A stretch of DNA of 64,000 nt from Paenibacillus amylolyticus (GTDB taxonomy: Bacteria > Bacillota > Bacilli > Paenibacillales > Paenibacillaceae). The notes beneath the pieces are model-generated. The model had not been told where the DNA came from. It saw only the letters and a program-made list of their open reading frames with translations, and searched no databases. Positions 16,272-24,414 of this stretch are shown here, in pieces (position 1 is the stretch's first letter; the number at the start of each line of letters is the position of its first letter). Made by a program: the position numbers and the translations under genes. The stretch spans positions 154,013 to 218,012 of the forward strand of contig NZ_RIAS01000012.1 of assembly GCF_003719335.1 (NCBI RefSeq). The letters run 5' to 3'.

Positions 16272-17102
16272 TTGGACACATTGGACACATCCGTATTGAT
16301 CTGTGACTACTCCTATCACTACAAGGCATTCACCCATAATATGAAAGGCGAGCTAGCTACCTATCTATTCCGCTTGCAGACGGAAGGCTCGTGTAAAGTA
16401 TACGTACAGGAAGAGGAGTTCCGCATGACCAGCGGTGATTTGCTTTTGCTCAAACCAGGGGATGATTACCGACTCGTCGTCGATGAACCGCATAAGGAAG
16501 GGCGATTGTCCAGCGGGGACTATTATCTCTTCTGCGAAGGCCAATGGATTGAAAAGTGGTGGAAACGCCAGCATCGTCCGACGGTAAGCCGTATTGGTCT
16601 GGATGACAAACTGATCAGTCTGTGGCGCAACATGCTGCTGGAGAAACGTCGCGGCCCGCTGGAGGAAAATGCGGAGCTGAAGGACGCTCTGCTGCGCGGA
16701 TTATGTCTGTACATTGACCGGGCAATTACGGAAAATATCCAGACCGATCGGGCCGTCTCTTCGGCCCTTAAGCTGAAGCGTTTTATTGAAGAGCACGCCA
16801 CAGTTACGTTTAAACTGGAGGAAGCCGCACGTTATGCCGGACTCAGTCTGTCCCGTGCCGTGCGTTTATTCAAAGAACACTATAACCAGACCATGATTCA
16901 ATATGCCATCGAAATCCGCCTGAATGCCGCACTGGAGCGCATGAAATACAGTGAGATGACGCTGGAGCATATTGCCGAGTCCTGCGGTTTTGCCAGCTAC
17001 TCTTATTTCCATCGGGTGTTTCGGGCACACTTTGGCGTGTCTCCAGCGGAGTACCAAAAATCCAAACAGCATGAACCGATAGATGATTTGGAGCATGTGT
17101 AG
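16272..17102 (+). CDS. AraC-family regulator
   Basis: A regulator of about 276 residues with an N-terminal cupin-like sensor (GELATYLFRLQTEG, MTSGDLLLLKPGDDYRLVV) and a C-terminal AraC DNA-binding domain (FKLEEAARYAGLSLSRAVRLFKE, then LEHIAESCGFASYSYFHRVF and FGVSPAEYQ). The start is probably TTG 16272, with GGGGGG eight bases upstream; the ATG at 16251 has no ribosome site and its next codons form that G-run. It is divergent from the isomerase/oxidoreductase operon, its likely target. Confidence 0.86.
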   Translation: MDTLDTSVLICDYSYHYKAFTHNMKGELATYLFRLQTEGSCKVYVQEEEFRMTSGDLLLLKPGDDYRLVVDEPHKEGRLSSGDYYLFCEGQWIEKWWKRQHRPTVSRIGLDDKLISLWRNMLLEKRRGPLEENAELKDALLRGLCLYIDRAITENIQTDRAVSSALKLKRFIEEHATVTFKLEEAARYAGLSLSRAVRLFKEHYNQTMIQYAIEIRLNAALERMKYSEMTLEHIAESCGFASYSYFHRVFRAHFGVSPAEYQKSKQHEPIDDLEHV

Positions 17103-17154
17103 GTTAAAATAACTGCATAAATGGTTGCATGGCTATCCCTACGCTGCAACAACA

Positions 17155-17203
17155 GAAAAACGCTTTGGGTCATTCGCACATGCGATGTGTTTAACCCAAA
17201 GCG
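17155..17203. terminator. Terminator shared by the ABC operon and AraC gene
   Basis: CGCTTTGGGT (17161-17170) pairs with ACCCAAAGCG (17194-17203), enclosing a short CGCACATGCG inner palindrome. On the minus strand it is followed by five T, serving the ABC operon ending at 17281; on the plus strand by TTTCG, so it may also stop the AraC transcript. Confidence 0.8.
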
Positions 17204-17280
17204 TTTCGTGTTATCATATTCAAGCCCCAGCTGCAAAAACATACGCTTCGCTCTCGAGCCCTCCTGTGGCCACGCTGCTC

Positions 17281-18036
17281 CTACGCACGATGCTCGCCCT
17301 TATTACGGAAATAGTTGTGCAAAAACTCTTTCGCACGTTCCGATTTGGGATGGTTAAAGACTTCGTCCGGTGTACCTTCCTCAACGATTTTCCCTTTATC
17401 CAGAAACAGCACCTTGGTTGCCACTTCATATACAAAGCTCATTTCATGCGAAACGAGAAGCATCGTTTGACCAGATGCAGCCGTCTTTTTAATTGTCTGC
17501 AGCACTTCACCCACAAGCTCCGGGTCGAGCGCAGAAGTAGGCTCATCCAGAAGCAGCAGCTTCGGTTTCATGGCGAGTGCACGTGCGATACCCACACGCT
17601 GTTGCTGACCTCCGGACAAATGTTTCGGATAATAAAGCGCCCGTTCGGAAAGGCCCACCTGTTCAAGCTGTTGTTTAGCCAGTGCGGTAGCCTCTTTGTC
17701 ATTCATTTTTTTGACAACTTTGAGACCTTCCTTAACATTATCCAGAGCCGTACGATGCTGGAACAAATTAAAGTGCTGGAAGACCATAGCCGTCTGCTTG
17801 CGCAGCTCAAGCCGCTGTTTGTTCGTAATTGTACTGAAATCAACCTTGAATCCCTCCAGATCCAGTTGACCCTGATCGGCTGCTTCCAGGCAGTTTAATG
17901 CCCGCAGAAAAGTCGATTTACCCGCACCCGACGAGCCAATCAGTGCCACAACATCTCCCTTCTGAATATCGACCGAAAGATCATCCAGAATCAGATTGTT
18001 ATGGAAGGATTTCGACAAATGACTTACCTTGATCAT
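17281..18036 (-). CDS. Polar amino-acid ABC importer, ATPase
   Basis: A 251-residue ABC ATPase with Walker A GSSGAGKST, Q-loop MVFQHFNLF, signature LSGGQQQR, Walker B LLLLDEPTSALDP and H-loop LVSHE, closest in style to the GlnQ/TcyC polar amino-acid group. ATG 18036 is used (AAGGAGGGG six bases upstream); its A overlaps the stop of the permease gene (TAATG), so the two are translationally coupled. It is the last gene of an operon of binding protein, CapA-like protein, permease and ATPase. Drives uptake of an amino acid, possibly cystine or another polar one. Confidence 0.92.
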   Translation of the reverse strand: MIKVSHLSKSFHNNLILDDLSVDIQKGDVVALIGSSGAGKSTFLRALNCLEAADQGQLDLEGFKVDFSTITNKQRLELRKQTAMVFQHFNLFQHRTALDNVKEGLKVVKKMNDKEATALAKQQLEQVGLSERALYYPKHLSGGQQQRVGIARALAMKPKLLLLDEPTSALDPELVGEVLQTIKKTAASGQTMLLVSHEMSFVYEVATKVLFLDKGKIVEEGTPDEVFNHPKSERAKEFLHNYFRNKGEHRA

Positions 18037-18791
18037 TAGATACCCCTCCTTCCCCATGAGAACCAGCCGCGATTCATCGTCCGCTGTACTGGATCAGGAA
18101 TAGAGAATCGTTTCTCCAGGAAACGAAGAATCTGTTCGATAATAATCGTCATCACCCAATAGATGAGGGCAAGGGCCAGGTACACTTCAAAAAAGCGGAA
18201 GTTACTGCCTGAAATGATTTTACCTTGTGCCGTCATCTCAATAACACCTGCAACAAACGCCAGTGAAGTTCCTTTTAATAATCCAATAAGCGCATTGCCG
18301 AGAGGTGGAATGGCTACGACAAGGGCCTGAGGAACGATGACTCTCTTCAGCACTTGAAGATATGTCATACCAAGGGATTCGGCCGCTTCGATCTGCCCTT
18401 TGTTCACAGATTGCAGCGCTGCGCGAATCGTCTCGGAGTTATAGGCTGCTTCATTAAAAGCAAATGTCACCAGTACAAAAAGCATTGCGGGTACCGCATT
18501 AATGTTGTAATCTGTGCCGTACTGCTGATTAATAAATTTTAACAACAGCGGTATCCCGTTATAGGTCAGATACAACTGTACAATGATCGGCGTCCCGCGG
18601 ATAAATGAGATAAATATGGTGACAAGCTGACTAAGCACAGGCACTTTTTTCATACGTATGACCGCAAACAGCAAAGCAAACACAAGACCCACAACCATCG
18701 AAATTGCTGTAATCTGCAGACTCACAGGAAGAACCTCTAACAGACGAGGAATCGCTGAGAATACCGCGTTGATATCAAAAATCTCTCCCAT
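18036..18791 (-). CDS. Polar amino-acid ABC importer, permease
   Basis: A 251-residue inner-membrane permease of the HisM/GlnP type with about five helices. The FIRGTPIIVQLYLTY segment and the EAA loop (EAAESLGMTYLQVLKRVIVPQAL) that contacts the ATPase are both visible. It is preceded by the CapA-like gene and overlaps the ATPase gene by one base. As in this family generally, it probably forms a homodimer with two ATPase subunits. Confidence 0.92.
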   Translation of the reverse strand: MGEIFDINAVFSAIPRLLEVLPVSLQITAISMVVGLVFALLFAVIRMKKVPVLSQLVTIFISFIRGTPIIVQLYLTYNGIPLLLKFINQQYGTDYNINAVPAMLFVLVTFAFNEAAYNSETIRAALQSVNKGQIEAAESLGMTYLQVLKRVIVPQALVVAIPPLGNALIGLLKGTSLAFVAGVIEMTAQGKIISGSNFRFFEVYLALALIYWVMTIIIEQILRFLEKRFSIPDPVQRTMNRGWFSWGRRGI

Positions 18792-18842
18792 GATTTACAT
18801 CCTTCCACGTTCATTTTCTCAAAAAAAAAAGCAAGAGCGGAA

Positions 18843-20177
18843 TTACTTCCACTCTTTCACGGTTAAACGTTCGCCTTGGCGTATAATTTCGGTTTTGTAG
18901 CGTTCTTTGCTCACCGCATTGAGCCTTTCAACCAAAGAAGCCGTAGCCTCTTCCGAAGCAAGCACAGGCAATCCGCGTTTGGTCACACTGGCATGCGTCA
19001 GTCTAAGATCAATTGGAATCAGCTCATAATCAAACTGCTGCCGATCCGCATTCAGATCAAATGAAATCAGGAAGTTTTCCGAAAACTTAGCATGGCTGTA
19101 AAAGCCCTGCCAATTCCCTTCACTATCCTTCGTTCGGTTCTTGTGCAGCGTAGATGGAGATTCATTCTCGTCATACCCATATGCGATGAACATCTCGGGA
19201 GATATAATCGATTCGCCTGCTTCGAATTCCATCAGCAAACTTCCAATGTTATAGAAAATCGGCTGACCTTGGTGCAATTCCACACCTCTCGTAAAATGTG
19301 CACCATGTCCGAATACACAATGAGCTCCTGCATCCACAGCACTTCTTGCAAAGGTTTCAATGAACTCCGCGGGATAGTCCGAATACCAGTCTTCATTCTC
19401 TCCCTCGTGCGTATGCAGATTAACAAAAACAAAATCACTGCGTTCTTTGGCATCACGAATCGTTTCCAAAATCTCCTGCTGATCCTGTGCATGCGCTGCT
19501 GTTTTGACACGGGAATGTTCGCCCTTTTCGAAAGTCAGATATCCCTCGAACAAGGAGCCGAACTCATAATGATTCTCGGATTTGCTTTTGAATGTCTCAA
19601 TCCGTTTGCCCGTTTCCATACTTGCAGCAATGCCGATCCGTTCGCTAATGCCTTTCAAAGCCTCAAAATCCTGCTCGTTGACCACATATGTACGTGACCA
19701 GCGAAGCGGGTTAAGACCTGGACGGGCAGGGACACCATTTCCCGGATTGGATGCCGCAAACACTTCACTACGCGTTACACCAATGGTAATGATGGCAATC
19801 CGTCCATCTGCAGTATCGATAAATACTGGTTTACGAGCTTCATGCAAACTCATACCGACCCCCAAAGGGATCAAACCACGTTGCTCGGCTTCCTCCATCG
19901 TATCGGTAAGACCTTCGATGCCATAATCCCCTGTATGGTTGTTAGCAAAGCCAACATAACGAATATTCAGACGTGCAAACTCGTCCAGTGTCCCGGGACG
20001 CACGCTCGTTTGATATCCCCGGCCCGCGGCCGGTGCCGTATTTTTGCGCGGGGTAATGAACTCTGCATTGGTGAAAACCTCATCGGCTTCCTTCAAAAGA
20101 GCCAGCAGATTCGGGTCCATGGTTTTATCTACATTCCGACTGGAAAACAAGGCGTCTCCTGTAACGATAAATTTCAT
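18843..20177 (-). CDS. CapA/PgsA-family metallophosphatase-like protein
   Basis: A 444-residue protein of the CapA family (calcineurin-like fold; best known in poly-gamma-glutamate capsule synthesis). Metal-site segments are present in order: VTGDALF, FTNAEF, GFANNHTGDYG, FVNLHTHEGE and FGHGAHFTRG. Unlike capsule CapA/PgsA, there is no N-terminal membrane anchor or signal peptide; the protein starts directly with the first strand of the catalytic fold, so it should be cytoplasmic. It sits between the binding-protein and permease genes of an amino-acid ABC operon, 14 bp after the former. A role in processing the imported compound is possible; the substrate is unknown. Confidence 0.85.
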   Translation of the reverse strand: MKFIVTGDALFSSRNVDKTMDPNLLALLKEADEVFTNAEFITPRKNTAPAAGRGYQTSVRPGTLDEFARLNIRYVGFANNHTGDYGIEGLTDTMEEAEQRGLIPLGVGMSLHEARKPVFIDTADGRIAIITIGVTRSEVFAASNPGNGVPARPGLNPLRWSRTYVVNEQDFEALKGISERIGIAASMETGKRIETFKSKSENHYEFGSLFEGYLTFEKGEHSRVKTAAHAQDQQEILETIRDAKERSDFVFVNLHTHEGENEDWYSDYPAEFIETFARSAVDAGAHCVFGHGAHFTRGVELHQGQPIFYNIGSLLMEFEAGESIISPEMFIAYGYDENESPSTLHKNRTKDSEGNWQGFYSHAKFSENFLISFDLNADRQQFDYELIPIDLRLTHASVTKRGLPVLASEEATASLVERLNAVSKERYKTEIIRQGERLTVKEWK

Positions 20178-20191
20178 GTTATTCCCCTTCC

Positions 20192-21028
20192 CTACTCCAT
20201 TAATTCTTTCTTCGGCAGATAGTCGCCGCCCAGTTGCTCTTCACTGATCTTGAGCAATGTACCGTCATTGTACATTTCTTTAATTCGTTTATTCACTGCA
20301 TCCAGCAACGTGCTGTCGGCAGATTTGGAGAGCAAAATGTATGAACCTGGATCACTGTTTTCACTGGAGAACGGAACGACTTTCAGGTTAGTGAAACCAT
20401 GCTCCTTGATTGCTTTTTCAGCGGAAACACGAGAAATGATACGAACGTCGTAGCGTCCTGCCTCAATGCCTTCAAACTGTTTAACAAAGTTTTCTTCCGT
20501 GTACATAATATCCGCTTTGGCATCCGGGTGCGCTGTGTTGTAGTTCTCCAGCAGTGTGGCTCCCGAGTTCCCGACTTCAGTTACCGCTTTATACCCCTTC
20601 AAATCTTCGATAGATTTCAGTGTATTATCATCTTTGCGTACGACAAATACGTTGGCATTCTCAATGATCGGCAAAGAGAAATTGTACTTGCTGCGTCTTT
20701 CCGGATTGGAGCTGAAGTTGTTAGCCCCTAATTGAAAACGACCATTGTCTAAACCTGTCAAAATACCTTCGAACTCAATAGCTTGTACCTCCAGCTTGTA
20801 TTCTGGAAGCTTCTCGAAAATCGCCTTCATAACTTCAACATCATAGCCGGTGAGTTTACCATCTTTATCGTAGCTGAATGGGTTACTTACGCCGCTTGTT
20901 GCAGCAACGATGGTCTTTTGACCAGAGTCCGCTCCTGCACCTGAACTTGCTTCGTTTTTGTTACCACAACCGGCAATGATCAAACCCATTACCAATACCA
21001 GAACTGCTGGCACAAATTTCTTTCTCAT
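20192..21028 (-). CDS. Amino-acid ABC importer, substrate-binding lipoprotein
   Basis: A 278-residue family-3 extracellular solute-binding protein. Its lipoprotein signal peptide ends at the lipobox IAGC (Cys about residue 21), followed by an Asn/Ser/Gly linker. Lobe features: SNPFSYDKDGKLTGYDVEVMKAI, ANNFSSNPERRSKYNFSLPI and KGYKAVTEVGNSG. The DKDGKLTGYDVEV opening resembles cystine (TcyA/TcyJ) and other polar amino-acid binders, but specificity is not settled. A GGGGG-containing site precedes the ATG. First gene of the operon; it would capture the amino acid outside the cell for the permease and ATPase encoded downstream. Confidence 0.9.
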   Translation of the reverse strand: MRKKFVPAVLVLVMGLIIAGCGNKNEASSGAGADSGQKTIVAATSGVSNPFSYDKDGKLTGYDVEVMKAIFEKLPEYKLEVQAIEFEGILTGLDNGRFQLGANNFSSNPERRSKYNFSLPIIENANVFVVRKDDNTLKSIEDLKGYKAVTEVGNSGATLLENYNTAHPDAKADIMYTEENFVKQFEGIEAGRYDVRIISRVSAEKAIKEHGFTNLKVVPFSSENSDPGSYILLSKSADSTLLDAVNKRIKEMYNDGTLLKISEEQLGGDYLPKKELME

Positions 21029-21326
21029 TGTTATGTCCCCCTTGTTGTGTTATCTCTCTGTTATTCTAACCCTGACTCTTAATTCATAGTAAATTAGTAT
21101 GAAATGTATTATGTCACGCGACACATACACTGTCAAGGTAATTCGACAAAGTAATCTGCATATTACGACACTATTCTACATTATCTCCAAATAAACTTTT
21201 TTGTGACTCCTTCCCACCAAAAATGTACAATAATAATAGAAGCAGGAGCCTCACATACGGATTTACAATCATTACTTATCTTTATATACGCCTTCATTAT
21301 AAACCTGGATGTACTGGAGTGATCCC

Positions 21327-22025
21327 ATGAACTCGAAACGCAAAGTTCTCATTATCGAGGATGAACATGACATTTCCCGCATTTTACGCGATTATCTGAT
21401 GAAAAATGGATATGAGGCCGCCGTCGCTGCCACTGGAGAAGACGGACTTCAGATCATGGAGTTGCTCCAGCCGGACTACATTATCCTCGATATTATGCTG
21501 CCGGATCAGGACGGTATCGATGTATGCCGCGAAATTCGCAGGCGAAATAACATTCCCATCCTTATCCTGAGTGCCAGAGGAAGTGATACGGATAAGGTGC
21601 TTGGGCTTGGATTCGGTGCAGACGACTATATGAGCAAACCTTTCTCCTTGAGCGAGCTGCTCGCCAGAATCAATGCACACTTTAGAAGATATGACAGTCT
21701 GAACACGGTACAGGATCACTCCCATCTACTACGTCTTGCTAACCTGGAGATAGACAACAGGGCTTACAAAGTTACCGTAAATGGCGATGAAGTCTCTCTA
21801 TCGGCAAAAGAATTCCAACTGTTATATTATCTCGCAAGCAACAAAAATCAGGTCTTCTCGAAATCCCAATTACTTGATGCGATCTGGGGCTTCGACGCTT
21901 ATGGAGACGAAAATACAGTAACAGTGTACATACGCAGACTGCGGGAAAAGATCGAACACGACGCCTCTCATCCAACCCTTCTAAAAACCGTCTGGGGAGT
22001 CGGATATAAGTTTAATCATGACTAA
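21327..22025 (+). CDS. OmpR/PhoB-family response regulator
   Basis: A 232-residue two-component regulator. The receiver domain has acidic residues in IEDEHD, the phospho-acceptor Asp in LDIMLPDQDG and Lys in MSKPFSL; the C-terminal winged helix ends in GDENTVTVYIRRLREKIE and VWGVGYKF. ATG 21327 is chosen (GGAG seven bases upstream) over 21309. It is followed 20 bp later by its sensor kinase gene and then by an FtsX-type ABC exporter, which it probably activates. Confidence 0.93.
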   Translation: MNSKRKVLIIEDEHDISRILRDYLMKNGYEAAVAATGEDGLQIMELLQPDYIILDIMLPDQDGIDVCREIRRRNNIPILILSARGSDTDKVLGLGFGADDYMSKPFSLSELLARINAHFRRYDSLNTVQDHSHLLRLANLEIDNRAYKVTVNGDEVSLSAKEFQLLYYLASNKNQVFSKSQLLDAIWGFDAYGDENTVTVYIRRLREKIEHDASHPTLLKTVWGVGYKFNHD

Positions 22026-22045
22026 GCACGAATGGAGAAGCGTTC

Positions 22046-23494
22046 ATGTCACTACATAACTGGTCTACAAGATGGCTGAAATTATCATTAGCAATCCTAC
22101 TTCTAATTCTGCTGTGTAGCCTTGGATTATTCTTTCCTCTGCTCGCATCTCATTCTTCCAATGAGTCTGCACCGATGATTAATCAGGTGCGCCTGAAGGT
22201 TAACCCGATCCTGCTTGAGCTGGAACAAAATCATGATCGCCTTGCTCACCCTGTTGTTCAGGAGCGGATCCGGGAAGCAGCGAGCAAAGAAAACATTCCT
22301 TTTTCCTATGTCGGACTGGATGGTCTAATCAAACTGTCCTCCGTATCATCATCCGAAGGTACATTAGTTAATCTGAGATCGGTATTACATTATAATCTGG
22401 CAGATGTGTTACAGCTTGCGGATGGTAATGAATCACTGGATATTGCTTTTCCCGTTATGGGAAGCCCGGAAGGCCCTCAGGTCGGAAATGCCATTTTCAC
22501 CGTACCCCGATCCCTGGTGTTTGCTCAGAAGCCGTCTACTGTTCCCATATTCCTGCTGGTTGCAGTAATCATACTTTCCCTTCTGCTCATGTTTCTTCTA
22601 TACACCATCGTTCGCCGGATCAAAGAACAGATGTTAACCCCGGTTAAGCAATTGAAACATCATGCCGAATCGATTCTTAAAGGAAAATATGATGAGCAAA
22701 TCCAATATCGACGCACGGACGAAATAGGTGACCTCTACGCTATGCTGGACTTGATGCGGATGGAACTTATGCATTTGAGCACACAGCGCATACGACAGGA
22801 AAAGGCTCAGAAAGAGCTCATCACCAATATTTCTCATGACCTCAAGACCCCCATTACGACGATAAAAGCGTACATAGATGCGATCTCCCAAGGGGTATGT
22901 GAAGATGAAGATACCCTGAAAGAATATTTGGATATTATGCAGATCCATACAGACAAAACAGCCCGGCTAGTAGAGGATTTGCTCGTTCACGCATTACATG
23001 AGCTTGGGCAGATCTCGGTTGAGCCTCAAGAACGATACAGTCGTTCTGTCTTTGAAAATATGCTGAGACCTATTGCACATATCGTGCAATCCCACGGATT
23101 GACCTACGAACAGCCCAGCCCTATCCCTGACGTACTTATTCGGATTGATCCGGTACGTATGGAACAGGTTATCTCCAATCTGGTATCTAATGCCCTTAAA
23201 CATACTGCTCCCGGTGATTATATCCGTATTCATGCTGAGGTTCACTCGGGACAATTCAAACTGACCATCACGGATTCAGGGCGAGGGATACAAGCTCAGG
23301 ACATGCCGTTTGTCTTTGAACGATATTTTAGAGGTGGCTCTTCCTCTTCCCCATACTCTACTCCAATCCAGGAAGGAACAGGACTTGGCCTTTCCATCTG
23401 CAAAAGCATTATTGAAGCGCATGGAGGGCAAATTCATTTTTCCAGCAAAAATGGTCAAGAAACTCTCTTTCAGTTCAGTCTGCCCTTATGTTAA
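22046..23494 (+). CDS. Sensor histidine kinase
   Basis: A 482-residue membrane kinase. Transmembrane helices at about residues 12-33 and 168-190 flank an extracytoplasmic sensor region of ~135 residues, followed by HAMP (about 190-245), HisKA with the phospho-acceptor in NISHDLKTPITTIKAYIDA (His about residue 264) and HATPase with N-box SNLVSNALKHT, DSGRGI and GTGLGLSICKSII. GGAG lies a few bases before ATG 22046. The large sensor domain distinguishes it from the short-loop BceS-type kinases that usually partner bacitracin-type ABC exporters. Its partner is the response regulator encoded 20 bp upstream. Confidence 0.93.
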   Translation: MSLHNWSTRWLKLSLAILLLILLCSLGLFFPLLASHSSNESAPMINQVRLKVNPILLELEQNHDRLAHPVVQERIREAASKENIPFSYVGLDGLIKLSSVSSSEGTLVNLRSVLHYNLADVLQLADGNESLDIAFPVMGSPEGPQVGNAIFTVPRSLVFAQKPSTVPIFLLVAVIILSLLLMFLLYTIVRRIKEQMLTPVKQLKHHAESILKGKYDEQIQYRRTDEIGDLYAMLDLMRMELMHLSTQRIRQEKAQKELITNISHDLKTPITTIKAYIDAISQGVCEDEDTLKEYLDIMQIHTDKTARLVEDLLVHALHELGQISVEPQERYSRSVFENMLRPIAHIVQSHGLTYEQPSPIPDVLIRIDPVRMEQVISNLVSNALKHTAPGDYIRIHAEVHSGQFKLTITDSGRGIQAQDMPFVFERYFRGGSSSSPYSTPIQEGTGLGLSICKSIIEAHGGQIHFSSKNGQETLFQFSLPLC

Positions 23495-23652
23495 GGGGAC
23501 GAATTAGCAATAGAGTCACAGTGTTCATGAATACCGTTTTTACTCTGAGTGGTCTGTCCTAGGTTTGTAATACTTTATTTATATTTGGATAAGGGTTTCT
23601 CAATATCTTCCCTTTATGATGAACGATATACTGCAACGGGGAGTGAATCTGC

Positions 23653-24411
23653 TTGAACAAAATATCTATCATTCGTGCCCAAAATCTGTGTAAGACCTAC
23701 CAGACCGGGAGTGAACAGTACCATGCGATTCGTAACGTTAATCTCGATATCTACGAAGGGGATTTCACTGTGATCATGGGCAATTCGGGTTCAGGCAAAT
23801 CCACGCTGTTATATTTACTGAGTGGACTGGACCAAGTCACTGCTGGCGAGGTTTATTTTCAGAATCAACGTATTGATACCTATAGTGAACGAGAATTGTC
23901 TGCATTCCGCACACGTCGAATCGGGTACATCTATCAAAGCATCAACCTTGTTCCCGACCTTTCGATTCAAGAAAACATCGCACTTCCCGGGTACATCGCC
24001 AGAAACAAAAAAAGTGAGGTTCAAGCGCGGGCGAAACAACTTATGCGCGATATGGATATTCATAAACAACACAATCGCCTGCCGTCCCAGACCTCCGGTG
24101 GTCAGCAACAACGGGCTGCGATTGCCCGTGCACTCATCAATTCACCGGATATCCTGTTCGCTGACGAGCCTACTGGAAGTTTAAACTTCGAACATGGAAA
24201 AGCAGTGCTCGACATCCTGACTGAGATGAACCGAGAAGGACAGTCCGTCGTGATGGTAACACATGACATCCAAGCCGCTTGCCGGGCTGATCGTCTGATC
24301 TTGATTCAAGATGGCAAAGTCGGCGGTATTCTGGAATTCGACAAATATCACGAGCATCAGATTCCGGAGCGGGAGTCCATTGTCTTCGCTTTTGTATCGG
24401 GGAAGGAGTAA
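23653..24411 (+). CDS. ABC exporter ATPase (MacB/LolD/BceA type)
   Basis: A 252-residue ATPase with Walker A GNSGSGKST, signature TSGGQQQR, Walker B ILFADEPTGSL and H-loop MVTHD. The DEPTGSL form and the QSINLVPDLSIQENIALP Q-loop region are typical of MacB/LolD/BceA ATPases that pair with FtsX-fold permeases. Translation starts at TTG 23653 with GGGGAGTGA six bases upstream. It lies 158 bp past the kinase gene, leaving room for its own promoter, and is 3 bp ahead of the permease gene. Likely role: powering removal of a peptide, lipid or antibiotic from the membrane. Confidence 0.92.
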   Translation: MNKISIIRAQNLCKTYQTGSEQYHAIRNVNLDIYEGDFTVIMGNSGSGKSTLLYLLSGLDQVTAGEVYFQNQRIDTYSERELSAFRTRRIGYIYQSINLVPDLSIQENIALPGYIARNKKSEVQARAKQLMRDMDIHKQHNRLPSQTSGGQQQRAAIARALINSPDILFADEPTGSLNFEHGKAVLDILTEMNREGQSVVMVTHDIQAACRADRLILIQDGKVGGILEFDKYHEHQIPERESIVFAFVSGKE

Positions 24412-24414
24412 TTT

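Noticed and set aside
17125..17898. 257-codon plus-strand open frame
   Set aside because: It lies opposite the ABC ATPase gene, whose motifs are unambiguous, and itself shows no recognisable protein features.
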